Below are positions 19,973 through 27,276 of a stretch of DNA of 64,000 bases, piece after piece. The translations under genes and the position numbers were made by a program. The stretch spans positions 1 through 64,000 of the forward strand of contig JAFRTM010000020.1 in NCBI GenBank assembly GCA_017439185.1. The letters are read 5' to 3'. Positions within the stretch are counted from its first letter, which is position 1; each line of letters opens with the position of its first letter. The notes beneath the pieces are model-generated. The model was not told where the DNA came from and did not search any database. It saw nothing but the letters and a program-made list of their open reading frames with translations. This DNA comes from Bacteroidales bacterium (GTDB lineage: Bacteria; Bacteroidota; Bacteroidia; Bacteroidales; P3).

Positions 19973-20419
19973 TTAATCTTTGTTTTTAACTTCGGCATCG
20001 GTACGCTTGAAAGTATCGCCAATAGAATAGACTCCGAGATATTTATAGGTAGAATGCGGAGTGTGGAAATATATTGTACTATGATAGTTCTGATACTGGA
20101 ACTCATCAAAGTTGTAGGCGTAATAGCTCAGCTTTGTGAGGTCAACCTGGAAGTTGTCCTTCGGATGCTCGCCAGTGCGCTTGAAGGTCAAGTCGCAGAT
20201 GTTGTAAACCTTAGCCCCTGCCGGCACCTCGTTGGTAAGGAAGAACGAGTTTTTGGAGAAGGTGCAATACCAAGCTATCTTCGCTTCAGACATGCTGGAG
20301 AGCTTCACCATATTGTAGTTCACATGAGGAAGGACAATATCCTTGCAGTCCTGAGCCTTCACAGAGAAACCCGTTGCCACCAAAGCGGCTATAGCCATTG
20401 CATATATAACTTTTTTCAT
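19973..20419 (-). CDS. small exported protein overlapping rnfE
   Basis: 148 residues; not recognised. Signal peptide MKKVIYAMAIAALVATGFS with cleavage near VKAQ-D; mature protein about 125 residues, rich in Tyr, Lys and Asp, with three cysteines (QDCKDIV, AWYCTF, YNICDL). ATG 20419 is chosen because it overlaps the rnfE stop (ATGA) and gives a proper signal peptide; a longer ORF to 20542 would overlap rnfE heavily. It occupies the position where rnfA normally follows rnfE but has no resemblance to RnfA, which is a six-TM protein of about 190 residues. Confidence 0.7.
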   Translation of the reverse strand: MKKVIYAMAIAALVATGFSVKAQDCKDIVLPHVNYNMVKLSSMSEAKIAWYCTFSKNSFFLTNEVPAGAKVYNICDLTFKRTGEHPKDNFQVDLTKLSYYAYNFDEFQYQNYHSTIYFHTPHSTYKYLGVYSIGDTFKRTDAEVKNKD

Positions 20420-21015
20420 GCTTTCGAAGTTTTTTTGTTTTGAATATATCTTACAAGCGCCATCAGCAGTCCCAAGCAGATGAAACCGCCCGGAGGGAGG
20501 ATGAAGAGGAGCATGCCGTCGGCCTCGCCGATGAATTTCCAACCAAATACCGAGCCGGTGCCCAAGATCTCGCGGACCATGCCGACGAGTGTGAGAGCCC
20601 AGGTGAAACCGAGACCCATGAAGAGACCGTCGAGTGCGGAGTGCCAGATGTTGTTTTTAGAAGCGAAAGCCTCGGCACGGCCAAGAACGATGCAGTTCAC
20701 CACGATGAGGGGGATGAAGAGTCCCAGAGTTTCATACAGAGCCGGCAAGAATCCTTGCATGACGAGCTGTACGATAGTTACGAATGTTGCGATAACCACT
20801 ATGAACGCCGGAATTCTCACCTTGTCAGGTATAACGCTTTTCAGGAGAGAGATGACAATATTGGACATCAGCAACACAAAAGTGGTTGCGAGGCCCATAC
20901 TCATACCGTTAACCGCCGACGTGGTCGTTGCCAAAGTGGGGCACATACCCAACACCAAGACCCATGTGGGGTTTTCCTTTATCAGACCATTTTTGATAAT
21001 ATCTTTAGCTTTCAT
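20416..21015 (-). CDS. rnfE: Rnf complex subunit RnfE
   Basis: 199-residue inner-membrane subunit of the ferredoxin:NAD+ oxidoreductase (RnfE/RsxE, related to NqrD). Six TM helices. The N-terminal KNGLIKENPTWVLVLGMCPTL contains the family's conserved Cys near the first membrane span, and VNCIVLGRAEAFASKN is a strong signature, with the matching half-helix Cys at VNC. Together with RnfA it should hold an intramembrane Fe-S cluster. It starts 12 bp after rnfG, and its stop overlaps the start of the small exported protein. Confidence 0.96.
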   Translation of the reverse strand: MKAKDIIKNGLIKENPTWVLVLGMCPTLATTTSAVNGMSMGLATTFVLLMSNIVISLLKSVIPDKVRIPAFIVVIATFVTIVQLVMQGFLPALYETLGLFIPLIVVNCIVLGRAEAFASKNNIWHSALDGLFMGLGFTWALTLVGMVREILGTGSVFGWKFIGEADGMLLFILPPGGFICLGLLMALVRYIQNKKTSKA

Positions 21016-21027
21016 ATTTCTAGATGT

Positions 21028-21594
21028 TTATTGTTCAACAACGACCTTGTAAGCCTTATAAGCCTCGTCCAAAGCGCCACAGAAAGCGCGAGAAGTAATG
21101 GTGGAGCCACTTATGGCATCGACCTCACCTCCGTCTTTCTTCACGGTAAGTTTAGACTCGCCAGGATTCTTGCCGACCACACAGCCCTTTCCGCCGTTCT
21201 GGAACCAAGTGTCGGCCTTTGCACCGAGACCGGGAGTTTCGGCAGTTTCCAATATGCTGTATCCGACAATGGTGCCAGCCATATCGAAACCATACATAAC
21301 TTTCAACCTTCCGCCAAAGCCTTTGTCGCTGAACGACTCGACGGCCACGCCGACCAACTCGCCAGCGTCGTTAAATGCCTTGTGGCACATATAACCGTTC
21401 ACCGTCAGAGTGTCGGTTTTCGCGAATTCCGGCAACACCGCCTTGATAGCCTCTTCGGTTTTTGCCTTCTGCGCATTTTCTATAGGCTCTTCAGTTACCA
21501 CTTTCACGAGAGCGAGCAGCCCCGCCGCCACCACGGCGATAACCGTAAGCGACAGGAACATATTGAGTAGGCTTGACTTTGCTTTCTTTGCCAT
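21028..21594 (-). CDS. rnfG: Rnf complex subunit RnfG
   Basis: 188-residue periplasmic-facing subunit with one N-terminal TM helix (NMFLSLTVIAVVAAGLLALV). The FMN-binding domain is shown by GFGGRLKVMYGFDMAGTIVG and by the covalent-FMN site DAISGSTITSRAFCGAL (~165), where the second Thr-position of SGSTITS is expected to carry FMN. It passes electrons between RnfC/B and RnfD in the Na+- or H+-translocating complex. Between rnfD and rnfE in the usual order. Confidence 0.95.
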   Translation of the reverse strand: MAKKAKSSLLNMFLSLTVIAVVAAGLLALVKVVTEEPIENAQKAKTEEAIKAVLPEFAKTDTLTVNGYMCHKAFNDAGELVGVAVESFSDKGFGGRLKVMYGFDMAGTIVGYSILETAETPGLGAKADTWFQNGGKGCVVGKNPGESKLTVKKDGGEVDAISGSTITSRAFCGALDEAYKAYKVVVEQ

Positions 21595-21634
21595 AATATT
21601 AATAATATATGTATTCTTTAATTATATATCTTAC

Positions 21635-22627
21635 TTATTTTGCGAAGCGTTTAGGCTTGATGTAACGGTTGATGAGAGGAGTCACGGCGTTCATCAGAAG
21701 GATTGCGAAGGAGACACCTTCGGGATAAGCACCCCAGTTACGGATGATGATGGTGAGCAGTCCACAACCGAAACCGAACAGCAACTGTCCCCATTTCGAC
21801 ATCGGGGAAGTAACCATATCGGTAGCCATAAAGCAGGCACCGAGGAGCAGACCGCCGGTGAGGATGGTTGTCAACGGGTCAACGAACTTCTCGGGATTCA
21901 CCAACCATAAGATACCACTGAATATGGCAGCGGTGAGGATGAACGACACGGGAATATGCCATGTGATGACCTTCCTACATAGGAGGTATATAGCACCTAT
22001 GATAATAGCCAATGCACAAACCTCGCCGAACGAGCCACCGATGTGGCCGAGGAATATGTTGAGGAGCGACGGCATATCGTTGCTTGCCATTATGTCGCTT
22101 AGCTTCTGACCATTCATGAGTCCTTCCTTGATCACTCCCAGGGGAGTTGCACCAGTGGTAGTGTCGAGACTCATCGGGAACCATTTCCCGACGGTGGGCC
22201 AGGTAGTCATCTGGACCGGGAACGAGATGAGGAGAAACACACGTCCCACAAGAGCCGGGTTGAAGGGGTTCTTGCCCAATCCGCCGAAACTCATCTTGCC
22301 GATTCCAATAGCCACCAACGCACCAATCGCCACGATCCATATCATAGAGGCGGTTGCCGGCACGTTAAACGCAAGGAGCAATCCCGTGACAATCGCCGAG
22401 CCATCCCACAAGGTGGTTGGCACCTTCATGATAAACTTTTCTATAAGCCACTGGAAAAGGCAGCAGCAGGCCACCGACACAAGACTTATCAGCAGTGCAT
22501 TGAGTCCGAAATAGGCGATGCCCACGAGCAACATCGGCACCAGCGCCAAGTTTACGCGCCACATAATTTTCTTGGTGCTCTCGTCGCTGTGGACGTGTGG
22601 GGAACCAGATATGCTAAGAGGTTTCAT
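21635..22627 (-). CDS. rnfD: Rnf complex subunit RnfD
   Basis: 330-residue polytopic inner-membrane protein, about ten TM helices. It opens LSISGSPHVHSDESTKKIMW, typical of RnfD. The covalent FMN motif is TTGATPLGVIKEG (~residue 160), with a Thr in TGAT as attachment site. NPFNPALVGRVFLL (~132) is a further family signature. It belongs to the ion-translocating core. A 49-bp gap separates it from rnfC. Confidence 0.96.
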   Translation of the reverse strand: MKPLSISGSPHVHSDESTKKIMWRVNLALVPMLLVGIAYFGLNALLISLVSVACCCLFQWLIEKFIMKVPTTLWDGSAIVTGLLLAFNVPATASMIWIVAIGALVAIGIGKMSFGGLGKNPFNPALVGRVFLLISFPVQMTTWPTVGKWFPMSLDTTTGATPLGVIKEGLMNGQKLSDIMASNDMPSLLNIFLGHIGGSFGEVCALAIIIGAIYLLCRKVITWHIPVSFILTAAIFSGILWLVNPEKFVDPLTTILTGGLLLGACFMATDMVTSPMSKWGQLLFGFGCGLLTIIIRNWGAYPEGVSFAILLMNAVTPLINRYIKPKRFAK

Positions 22628-22676
22628 ATTTGTTATATTTGTTTTACTTCGTTGTTATATTTATTTGTCACCAATT

Positions 22677-24011
22677 TTAACGTTTCTGCTTGGCAGCCAA
22701 TATGCCACGGTATTTGTTCTTGCCCAGACGGATCTCGTCGGTGAGAGGCTTGTTGGCCGGGCAGGAGAAGAAGCAGCAACCACACTCGATGCAGTCGAGA
22801 ATATTGTTCTTGCCAGCCTCCTCGAAACGGCCGTTCTTCACCAAAGAGCTGAACAGATAAGGTTCCAGACCCATCGGGCAGGCGTTCATACATTTTCCGC
22901 AGCGAATGCAATTGGTCTCCGTATTACGGCAGGCCTCGCTCTCGTCAAACACCAAAACGCTTGAAGCACCTTTAGTGGTGGGCGCGTCGAGGTTGCACAC
23001 AGCTTTACCCATCATAGGGCCACCACTGATAACCTTACCGGTATTCTCCGGGAGTTCGCCAATGGAATGCTTTATAATATCGTTATAGGTTATACCGATA
23101 CGCACCTGATAGTTGTGCTGGCTGGGAAGTTTCTTTCCGGTAACAGTGAGTATGTTCTCAATGAGCGGTTTGTTTTTCTGAATAGCCTCATACACCGCAA
23201 ACGTGGTGCCGACATTGCTTACCACGCAACCCACATCGATAGGGAGTTTGCCGCTGGGGACTTTTCTGCCGGTCACCGCATTGATGAGCTGTTTTTCTGC
23301 TCCCTGCGGATATTTGAGTTTCAGAGGCACCACTTCGATACCCTGGAACTTGGCGGCCATCTCACGCATAACGCGAATCGGCTCGGGCTTGTTGTTTTCG
23401 ATACCGATATAGGCACAAGGGACACCCAATGCCTTGCGCAGGATGGAGATGCCAATGCAGATTTCTTCGGCGTGCTCGAGCATCACGCGGTGGTCAGAGG
23501 TCAGATAGGGTTCGCATTCCACTGCGTTGATGATAAGATACTCGGCCTTTTTGCCGTCGGGAACGCTGTATTTTATATGAGCCGGGAAGGTAGCGCCGCC
23601 CAAACCGACGATACCCATCTCCTTGAGTTTGGCCACAATCTCTTTGGGCTCGAGGTTGCACTCGCGCTTGATATCGGGTGTACGGTCGATTGATTCCATC
23701 CACTCGTCGCCTTCGACATCAATATAGATTGCCGGTTTGGCCAGGCCGAAGGGGTCTTTGCAAGTGTCAATCTTGGTAACCGTGCCGGAAACCGGAGAAT
23801 GGACATTGGCGCACATAAAAGCCTGAGCCTCGCCAATGAGTTGCCCAACTTTCACCTTATCGCCCTTAGCCACTACCGGTGTTGCCGGAGCGCCAAGGTG
23901 CTGGTTCATTAACACCACCACTTTCTCAGGCAGGGGCATCTGCTCGATCACTGCCTCGGTTGAAATCTTGTTGTCGTGCGGGTGAACGCCACCCATTGCA
24001 AATGTCTTCAT
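22677..24011 (-). CDS. rnfC: Rnf complex subunit RnfC
   Basis: 444 residues, peripheral cytoplasmic subunit that binds NAD(H) and FMN. The N-terminus begins GGVHPHDNKISTE. The nucleotide-binding stretch GLGGATFPAHIKYSV (~135) and AVECEPYLTSDHRVMLE (~163) are conserved. Two 4Fe-4S motifs lie near the C-terminus: CIRCGKCMNACPMG (~370) and CIECGCCFFSCPANKP (~410). The stop is followed after 49 bp by rnfD; the start is 1 bp after rnfB. The protein is of the short type with no long Ala/Lys-rich tail. Confidence 0.97.
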   Translation of the reverse strand: MKTFAMGGVHPHDNKISTEAVIEQMPLPEKVVVLMNQHLGAPATPVVAKGDKVKVGQLIGEAQAFMCANVHSPVSGTVTKIDTCKDPFGLAKPAIYIDVEGDEWMESIDRTPDIKRECNLEPKEIVAKLKEMGIVGLGGATFPAHIKYSVPDGKKAEYLIINAVECEPYLTSDHRVMLEHAEEICIGISILRKALGVPCAYIGIENNKPEPIRVMREMAAKFQGIEVVPLKLKYPQGAEKQLINAVTGRKVPSGKLPIDVGCVVSNVGTTFAVYEAIQKNKPLIENILTVTGKKLPSQHNYQVRIGITYNDIIKHSIGELPENTGKVISGGPMMGKAVCNLDAPTTKGASSVLVFDESEACRNTETNCIRCGKCMNACPMGLEPYLFSSLVKNGRFEEAGKNNILDCIECGCCFFSCPANKPLTDEIRLGKNKYRGILAAKQKR

Positions 24012-24012
24012 A

Positions 24013-24945
24013 TCAATTAGTATGTGGCAAGTTGTTATTCAATTCTACTTTTTCGGCCATCGGTGCGACAGATTCCGTTATTGTAGCCTTCGGTGCATTG
24101 AGTTCCTCGGCGGGCTTCGGTTTCACCGGAGTGAAGTTCTCCGCGACCATTGCGCCAGTAGGACACTCGTTAACACATTTACCGCAGGCAATACAAACGG
24201 TGTAGTCAACGTATGCCAAATTATTTTCAATCTTTATAGCTTCTTTAGGACAAACCTTGGCGCATTTTCCGCAGCCTATGCAAGCATTGTCGCAAGTCTT
24301 GCGGGCCATGGCACCCTTTTCCTTATTTACGCAATTCACATAAACCCTACGGTTTTTCCTGCCCTTGTTGCGAAGTTCGATAATACCACGGGGGCAAGCC
24401 TTGACACAGGCGCCGCAGGCGGTACATTTCTCTTCATCCACCAAAGGAGCACCGGTCACTGGATCCATGGACAGAGCATCGAACTGACAAGCAGCCGCAC
24501 AGTTTCCGAGACCGAGGCAACCAAAAGCACAGCCGTTCTCGCCCATGTACAAGCTGCCCGCGAAGGAGCAATCCTTGAGACCATCGTACCGTACTTGACG
24601 TCTCTCGCCAGTGAAACATGCCGCACATCTGACAACAGCCACCTGCGGCTCAGACGCTTCAGCAGTCTGACCGAGGAGAGCCGCAACCTTTTCCATTACC
24701 GCATTACCGCCGGCAGGGCATTTGAGGCCTTCCATATTGCCTTGTTTCACGAACGCCTCGGCAAGGGCACGGCAGCCAGCCTTGCCGCAACCGCCACAAT
24801 TGGCGCCGGGCAACACTTCGGCAATCTCATCAATGAGGGGATCTTCCACCACTTTGAACTTCTGCGCTACGAAGTACAGCACAACAGCGAACACTATTCC
24901 TAGTATTCCGAGTACTGCTACAGCTAAAAGAATTTGCGTTGTCAT
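24013..24945 (-). CDS. rnfB: Rnf complex subunit RnfB
   Basis: 310-residue electron-entry subunit that accepts electrons from ferredoxin. One N-terminal TM helix (AVAVLGILGIVFAVVLYFVA), then the four-Cys cluster ANCGGCGKAGCRALAEAF with a downstream Cys (LKCPAGG). CCs follow in RCAACFTG and GCAFGCLGLGNCAAAC, then three ferredoxin-type motifs: CTACGACVKACPRG, CIGCGKCAKVCPKEA and CIACGKCVNECPTG. A 40-residue polar tail ends the protein. First gene of the cluster, with a -7 box at 24998-25005 and a leader of about 45 nt. Confidence 0.97.
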   Translation of the reverse strand: MTTQILLAVAVLGILGIVFAVVLYFVAQKFKVVEDPLIDEIAEVLPGANCGGCGKAGCRALAEAFVKQGNMEGLKCPAGGNAVMEKVAALLGQTAEASEPQVAVVRCAACFTGERRQVRYDGLKDCSFAGSLYMGENGCAFGCLGLGNCAAACQFDALSMDPVTGAPLVDEEKCTACGACVKACPRGIIELRNKGRKNRRVYVNCVNKEKGAMARKTCDNACIGCGKCAKVCPKEAIKIENNLAYVDYTVCIACGKCVNECPTGAMVAENFTPVKPKPAEELNAPKATITESVAPMAEKVELNNNLPHTN

Positions 24946-25191
24946 TTCTCTTTAATTATCAATATTTTCGTTTTGTGGATAATCTTTATTCGAATTGCAA
25001 AGATACGAATTTTATTTATATTTATGAATATAAAATATAAAAAGATTTGAAAAGTTATCAACACACCTATGATTCTCAACGATTTACATATTGAAAAAAA
25101 ATCTCATTCCAATAGTTTTTTTAATACATTTCCGCTTATGCCATACAATATTTCAAAACTCATTACGTTATTTTAATCGAAAATCAAGGCA
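24946..25191. other. divergent rnfB-ogt gap with DnaA-box-like sites and AT-rich stretch
   Basis: A perfect DnaA-box sequence, TTATCCACA, lies on the minus strand at 24974-24982. A near match, TTATCAACA, lies on the plus strand at 25055-25063. Between them are the rnfB -7 box (24998-25005), an 8-bp inverted repeat TTTATATT/AATATAAA (25015-25034) and an almost pure A/T run. It could be a DnaA-regulated promoter; there is no dnaA gene nearby and two boxes are too few to call an origin. Confidence 0.45.
24998..25005 (-). promoter_or_regulatory. -7 box for the rnf operon
   Basis: CAAAGATA on the plus strand reads TATCTTTG on the minus strand, a perfect -7 element. The expected start of transcription is about 45 bp before the rnfB start codon. 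No clear -33 TTTG is seen; an A/T inverted repeat sits there instead. Confidence 0.65.
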
Positions 25192-25668
25192 ATGATTTAC
25201 AGCGACCGATACAAAAGTCCTATGGGAGAAATTGTGCTGGCCAGCGACGGTTTGCACCTCACCGGTTTATATTTTATAGGGAACCGGTTTACGCCGCCCG
25301 AGCTTGAACTAATTACTCCCAACCATACTCTCGACATATTTCACATGACATTTGAATGGCTGGACACATATTTCGGAGGCAGAATCCCCACCAGCAAACC
25401 AATGCTACTGCCCGCCGGCAGTCCATTTCAACTTGCCGTGTGGAGCCATTTAATGGAAATACCTTATGGGACGACGATTTCGTACGGAAGTCTTGCACAG
25501 GAATTGGGGACAAAGTCGGCTCGGGCTGTCGGTTCTGCAGTTGGGAGAAACCCGATATCGCTAATCATTCCGTGCCACCGAGTCATCAACGCCAACGGGG
25601 AGATTGGCGGCTACGCTTGCGGGACAGAGTTGAAATGCAGACTACTGAAGTTGGAGAAAGCAATCTAA
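25192..25668 (+). CDS. ogt: methylated-DNA-protein-cysteine methyltransferase
   Basis: 158 residues. Repairs O6-alkylguanine by moving the alkyl group to its own cysteine. The active site is IIPCHRVINANGEIGGYACG (~residue 125). The DNA-binding wing is PYGTTISYGSLAQELGTKSA (~88-107) with AVGSAVGRNPISL. The N-terminal domain is short, as in Ogt-type enzymes without the Ada methylphosphotriester domain. ATG 25192 gives the usual MIYSDRYKSPMGEI start. It diverges from rnfB. Confidence 0.95.
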   Translation: MIYSDRYKSPMGEIVLASDGLHLTGLYFIGNRFTPPELELITPNHTLDIFHMTFEWLDTYFGGRIPTSKPMLLPAGSPFQLAVWSHLMEIPYGTTISYGSLAQELGTKSARAVGSAVGRNPISLIIPCHRVINANGEIGGYACGTELKCRLLKLEKAI

Positions 25669-25710
25669 GCTTTCTTTTTTATTTTTTTCCATAATTAAAT
25701 ATTTTTTTTG

Positions 25711-25718
25711 TATATTTG
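25711..25718 (+). promoter_or_regulatory. -7 box for the DUF2147 gene
   Basis: TATATTTG matches TAnnTTTG. It lies 70 bp upstream of the DUF2147 start in an AT-rich gap after ogt. Confidence 0.55.
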
Positions 25719-25788
25719 CATTTTTATGTCCTAAATGCCGATTGTAACAATTGACTAATTAACAGTACAAAAAGAGACAAAAGAAACG

Positions 25789-26247
25789 ATGGTGAGAATC
25801 CTAATATTGCTACTGACTACATTTTTCAGCATATCTATTGGCGTCGCACCAACCATGATGAACGACAATGGGGACAATATAGTCGGACACTACGAAGGAT
25901 GGCACGGAAAGGAGCACTTCAAGACCAAGATAGTGAAGCTGACCGACGGCACTTACCGCTGTCATATAACCTGGTCGGAATTCATAATGGACAAAAACGG
26001 CAAGAAACGCCTGGACACGAAGAATCCCGATAAAAGGCTAAGACAAAAAGCGCTCGACGAAATTGTAATATTTTCCGGCCTAAGATACGACAAGGCGGCG
26101 AAAGAATGGAACGGAGCCCGGATTTATGACCCGAGAAGTGGATGTAGTTTTAAGATGAACGCCAAATTTATGGATGACGGACGGTTGAGGATAAACGGGA
26201 GTGTGATGGGAATCAGCGAGAAGGTGTATTGGAAAAAGATAAAATAG
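25789..26247 (+). CDS. DUF2147-like exported protein
   Basis: 152 residues. N-terminal signal peptide (VRILILLLTTFFSISIGV). The mature part matches the DUF2147 pattern: IVGHYEGWHGKEHFKTKIVK, ITWSEFIMDKNGKKRLDTKN, then NPDKRLRQKALDEIVIFSGL and RIYDPRSGCSFKMNAKF, ending in SVMGISEKVYWKK. DUF2147 proteins form small periplasmic beta-barrels of unknown function, common in Bacteroidota. It is followed 16 bp later by the pyridoxal-kinase-like gene, so the pair is probably cotranscribed. Confidence 0.82.
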   Translation: MVRILILLLTTFFSISIGVAPTMMNDNGDNIVGHYEGWHGKEHFKTKIVKLTDGTYRCHITWSEFIMDKNGKKRLDTKNPDKRLRQKALDEIVIFSGLRYDKAAKEWNGARIYDPRSGCSFKMNAKFMDDGRLRINGSVMGISEKVYWKKIK

Positions 26248-26263
26248 AGAGAGCAGACGGGCG

Positions 26264-27070
26264 ATGAAAAACATACTCCTGATAAACGATGTTGTTGGCG
26301 GCAGCCACGTTGGAATGTGTGCCATGCTTCCGATTCTGACAAAGATGGGGCACAGCGTATTCAACTTGCCGACGGCATTGGTATCAAATACATTGGACTA
26401 CGGAGATTACGAGGTGCTTGAGACCACAAAATACATGAGTGGGACAATAGAGGTGTGGAGACGTCTCGGATTTTCGTTTGACGGAGTTATAACCGGGCTA
26501 ATGTTCAGTCCCCAGCAAGCGGCAGTGGTGAGAGAATACTGCAGGGAATTGAGAAACCAGGGCGCATTTATAATGGTTGACCCAATAATGGGAGACGGCG
26601 GAAGACCTTATAACGGAATTGGGGAGACCCAGATGAAGTTGATGCGGCAAATGATGGAGGTTTGTGACCTTGCCGTTCCCAACCTTACCGAGGCGTGTCT
26701 GCTTGCTGGAGTTCCGTATAAAAATGAGGGATTCAACAAATGCGAATTGATTGATATCCAACAGCGTATTCATAGACTTGGAGCCGAATCAATAGTTATC
26801 ACGTCAGCTCTGATGGACGGCAAAAACTGTGTATCGGTAAGCGGATGGGACTGCTGCTGGAATGTGCCGTATAAGCAGTTGCCTGCGGCATTTCACGGCA
26901 CCGGGGATATTTTTTCGGCTTTGCTGTTAGGAAGCCTAATGTCGGGTAAGGCATTGCGCGAGGCCACAGAGTATGCCATAAGCGTGGTCAGCAGTCTTAT
27001 AGAACGGAATATGGGACAGCAGGATCCTTGCCGGGGAATACCGATAGAGGCTTGTCTGGATTTGATTTGA
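26264..27070 (+). CDS. pyridoxal/pyridoxamine kinase-like protein
   Basis: 268 residues of the PdxK/PdxY branch of the ribokinase fold. INDVVGGSHVGMCAMLPIL (~7-26) binds substrate, VDPIMGDGGRPYNG (~105) is the middle signature, VPNLTEACLLAG (~137) precedes the nucleotide site, and FHGTGDIFSALLLG (~210) carries the anion hole and catalytic Asp. It would phosphorylate pyridoxal or pyridoxamine in B6 salvage, using ATP. A hydroxymethylpyrimidine kinase role is less likely. It ends at the 11-bp array C. Confidence 0.82.
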   Translation: MKNILLINDVVGGSHVGMCAMLPILTKMGHSVFNLPTALVSNTLDYGDYEVLETTKYMSGTIEVWRRLGFSFDGVITGLMFSPQQAAVVREYCRELRNQGAFIMVDPIMGDGGRPYNGIGETQMKLMRQMMEVCDLAVPNLTEACLLAGVPYKNEGFNKCELIDIQQRIHRLGAESIVITSALMDGKNCVSVSGWDCCWNVPYKQLPAAFHGTGDIFSALLLGSLMSGKALREATEYAISVVSSLIERNMGQQDPCRGIPIEACLDLI

Positions 27071-27117
27071 CAAAATTGGGTTTATTGGTGCCAAAAGCCA
27101 TCGTGGAGTTCCTCCAC

Positions 27118-27216
27118 ATTTGCTCCATAGTTGGTCCATGGTTGAGATATGGTTGATATATGTTTGATTCATGTTTTGGCCGTGGCATATAGGAGGCATA
27201 TAGGAGGCACATTCGA
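27118..27216. repeat. 11-bp-period tandem array C (nine units)
   Basis: Nine consecutive 11-bp units. They include GGTTGAGATAT then GGTTGATATAT (27140-27161) and two identical GGCATATAGGA units (27184-27205). The units drift gradually along the array, so neighbours are most alike. It fills the gap between two convergent genes and contains no ORF of note. It is the longest clear example of the 11-bp family in the window. Confidence 0.88.
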
Positions 27217-27248
27217 TATTTATTCGGGAGGATAAAGTGAAGGTTTGG

Positions 27249-27276
27249 TTGTAAAATATAAGACTTTATTTTACAA
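27249..27276. terminator. AT-only hairpin at the convergent junction
   Basis: TTGTAAAATA (27249-27258) pairs perfectly with TATTTTACAA (27267-27276). The right arm covers the mtaB stop codon. It is a plausible weak terminator for mtaB, but an A/T stem is a poor intrinsic terminator. Confidence 0.4.

Noticed and set aside
22625-22668. A seventh 11-bp array between rnfC and rnfD
   Set aside because: TATTTGTTA-like units can be read with a period of 9 or 11 and the stretch is AT-rich, so the period is not secure.
24946-25191. Chromosomal replication origin
   Set aside because: Only two DnaA-like boxes, no dnaA, dnaN or other origin genes; kept as a possible regulatory site.
27118-27216. A CRISPR array
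   Set aside because: The unit is only 11 bp, with no spacers and gradual drift; no cas genes are present.
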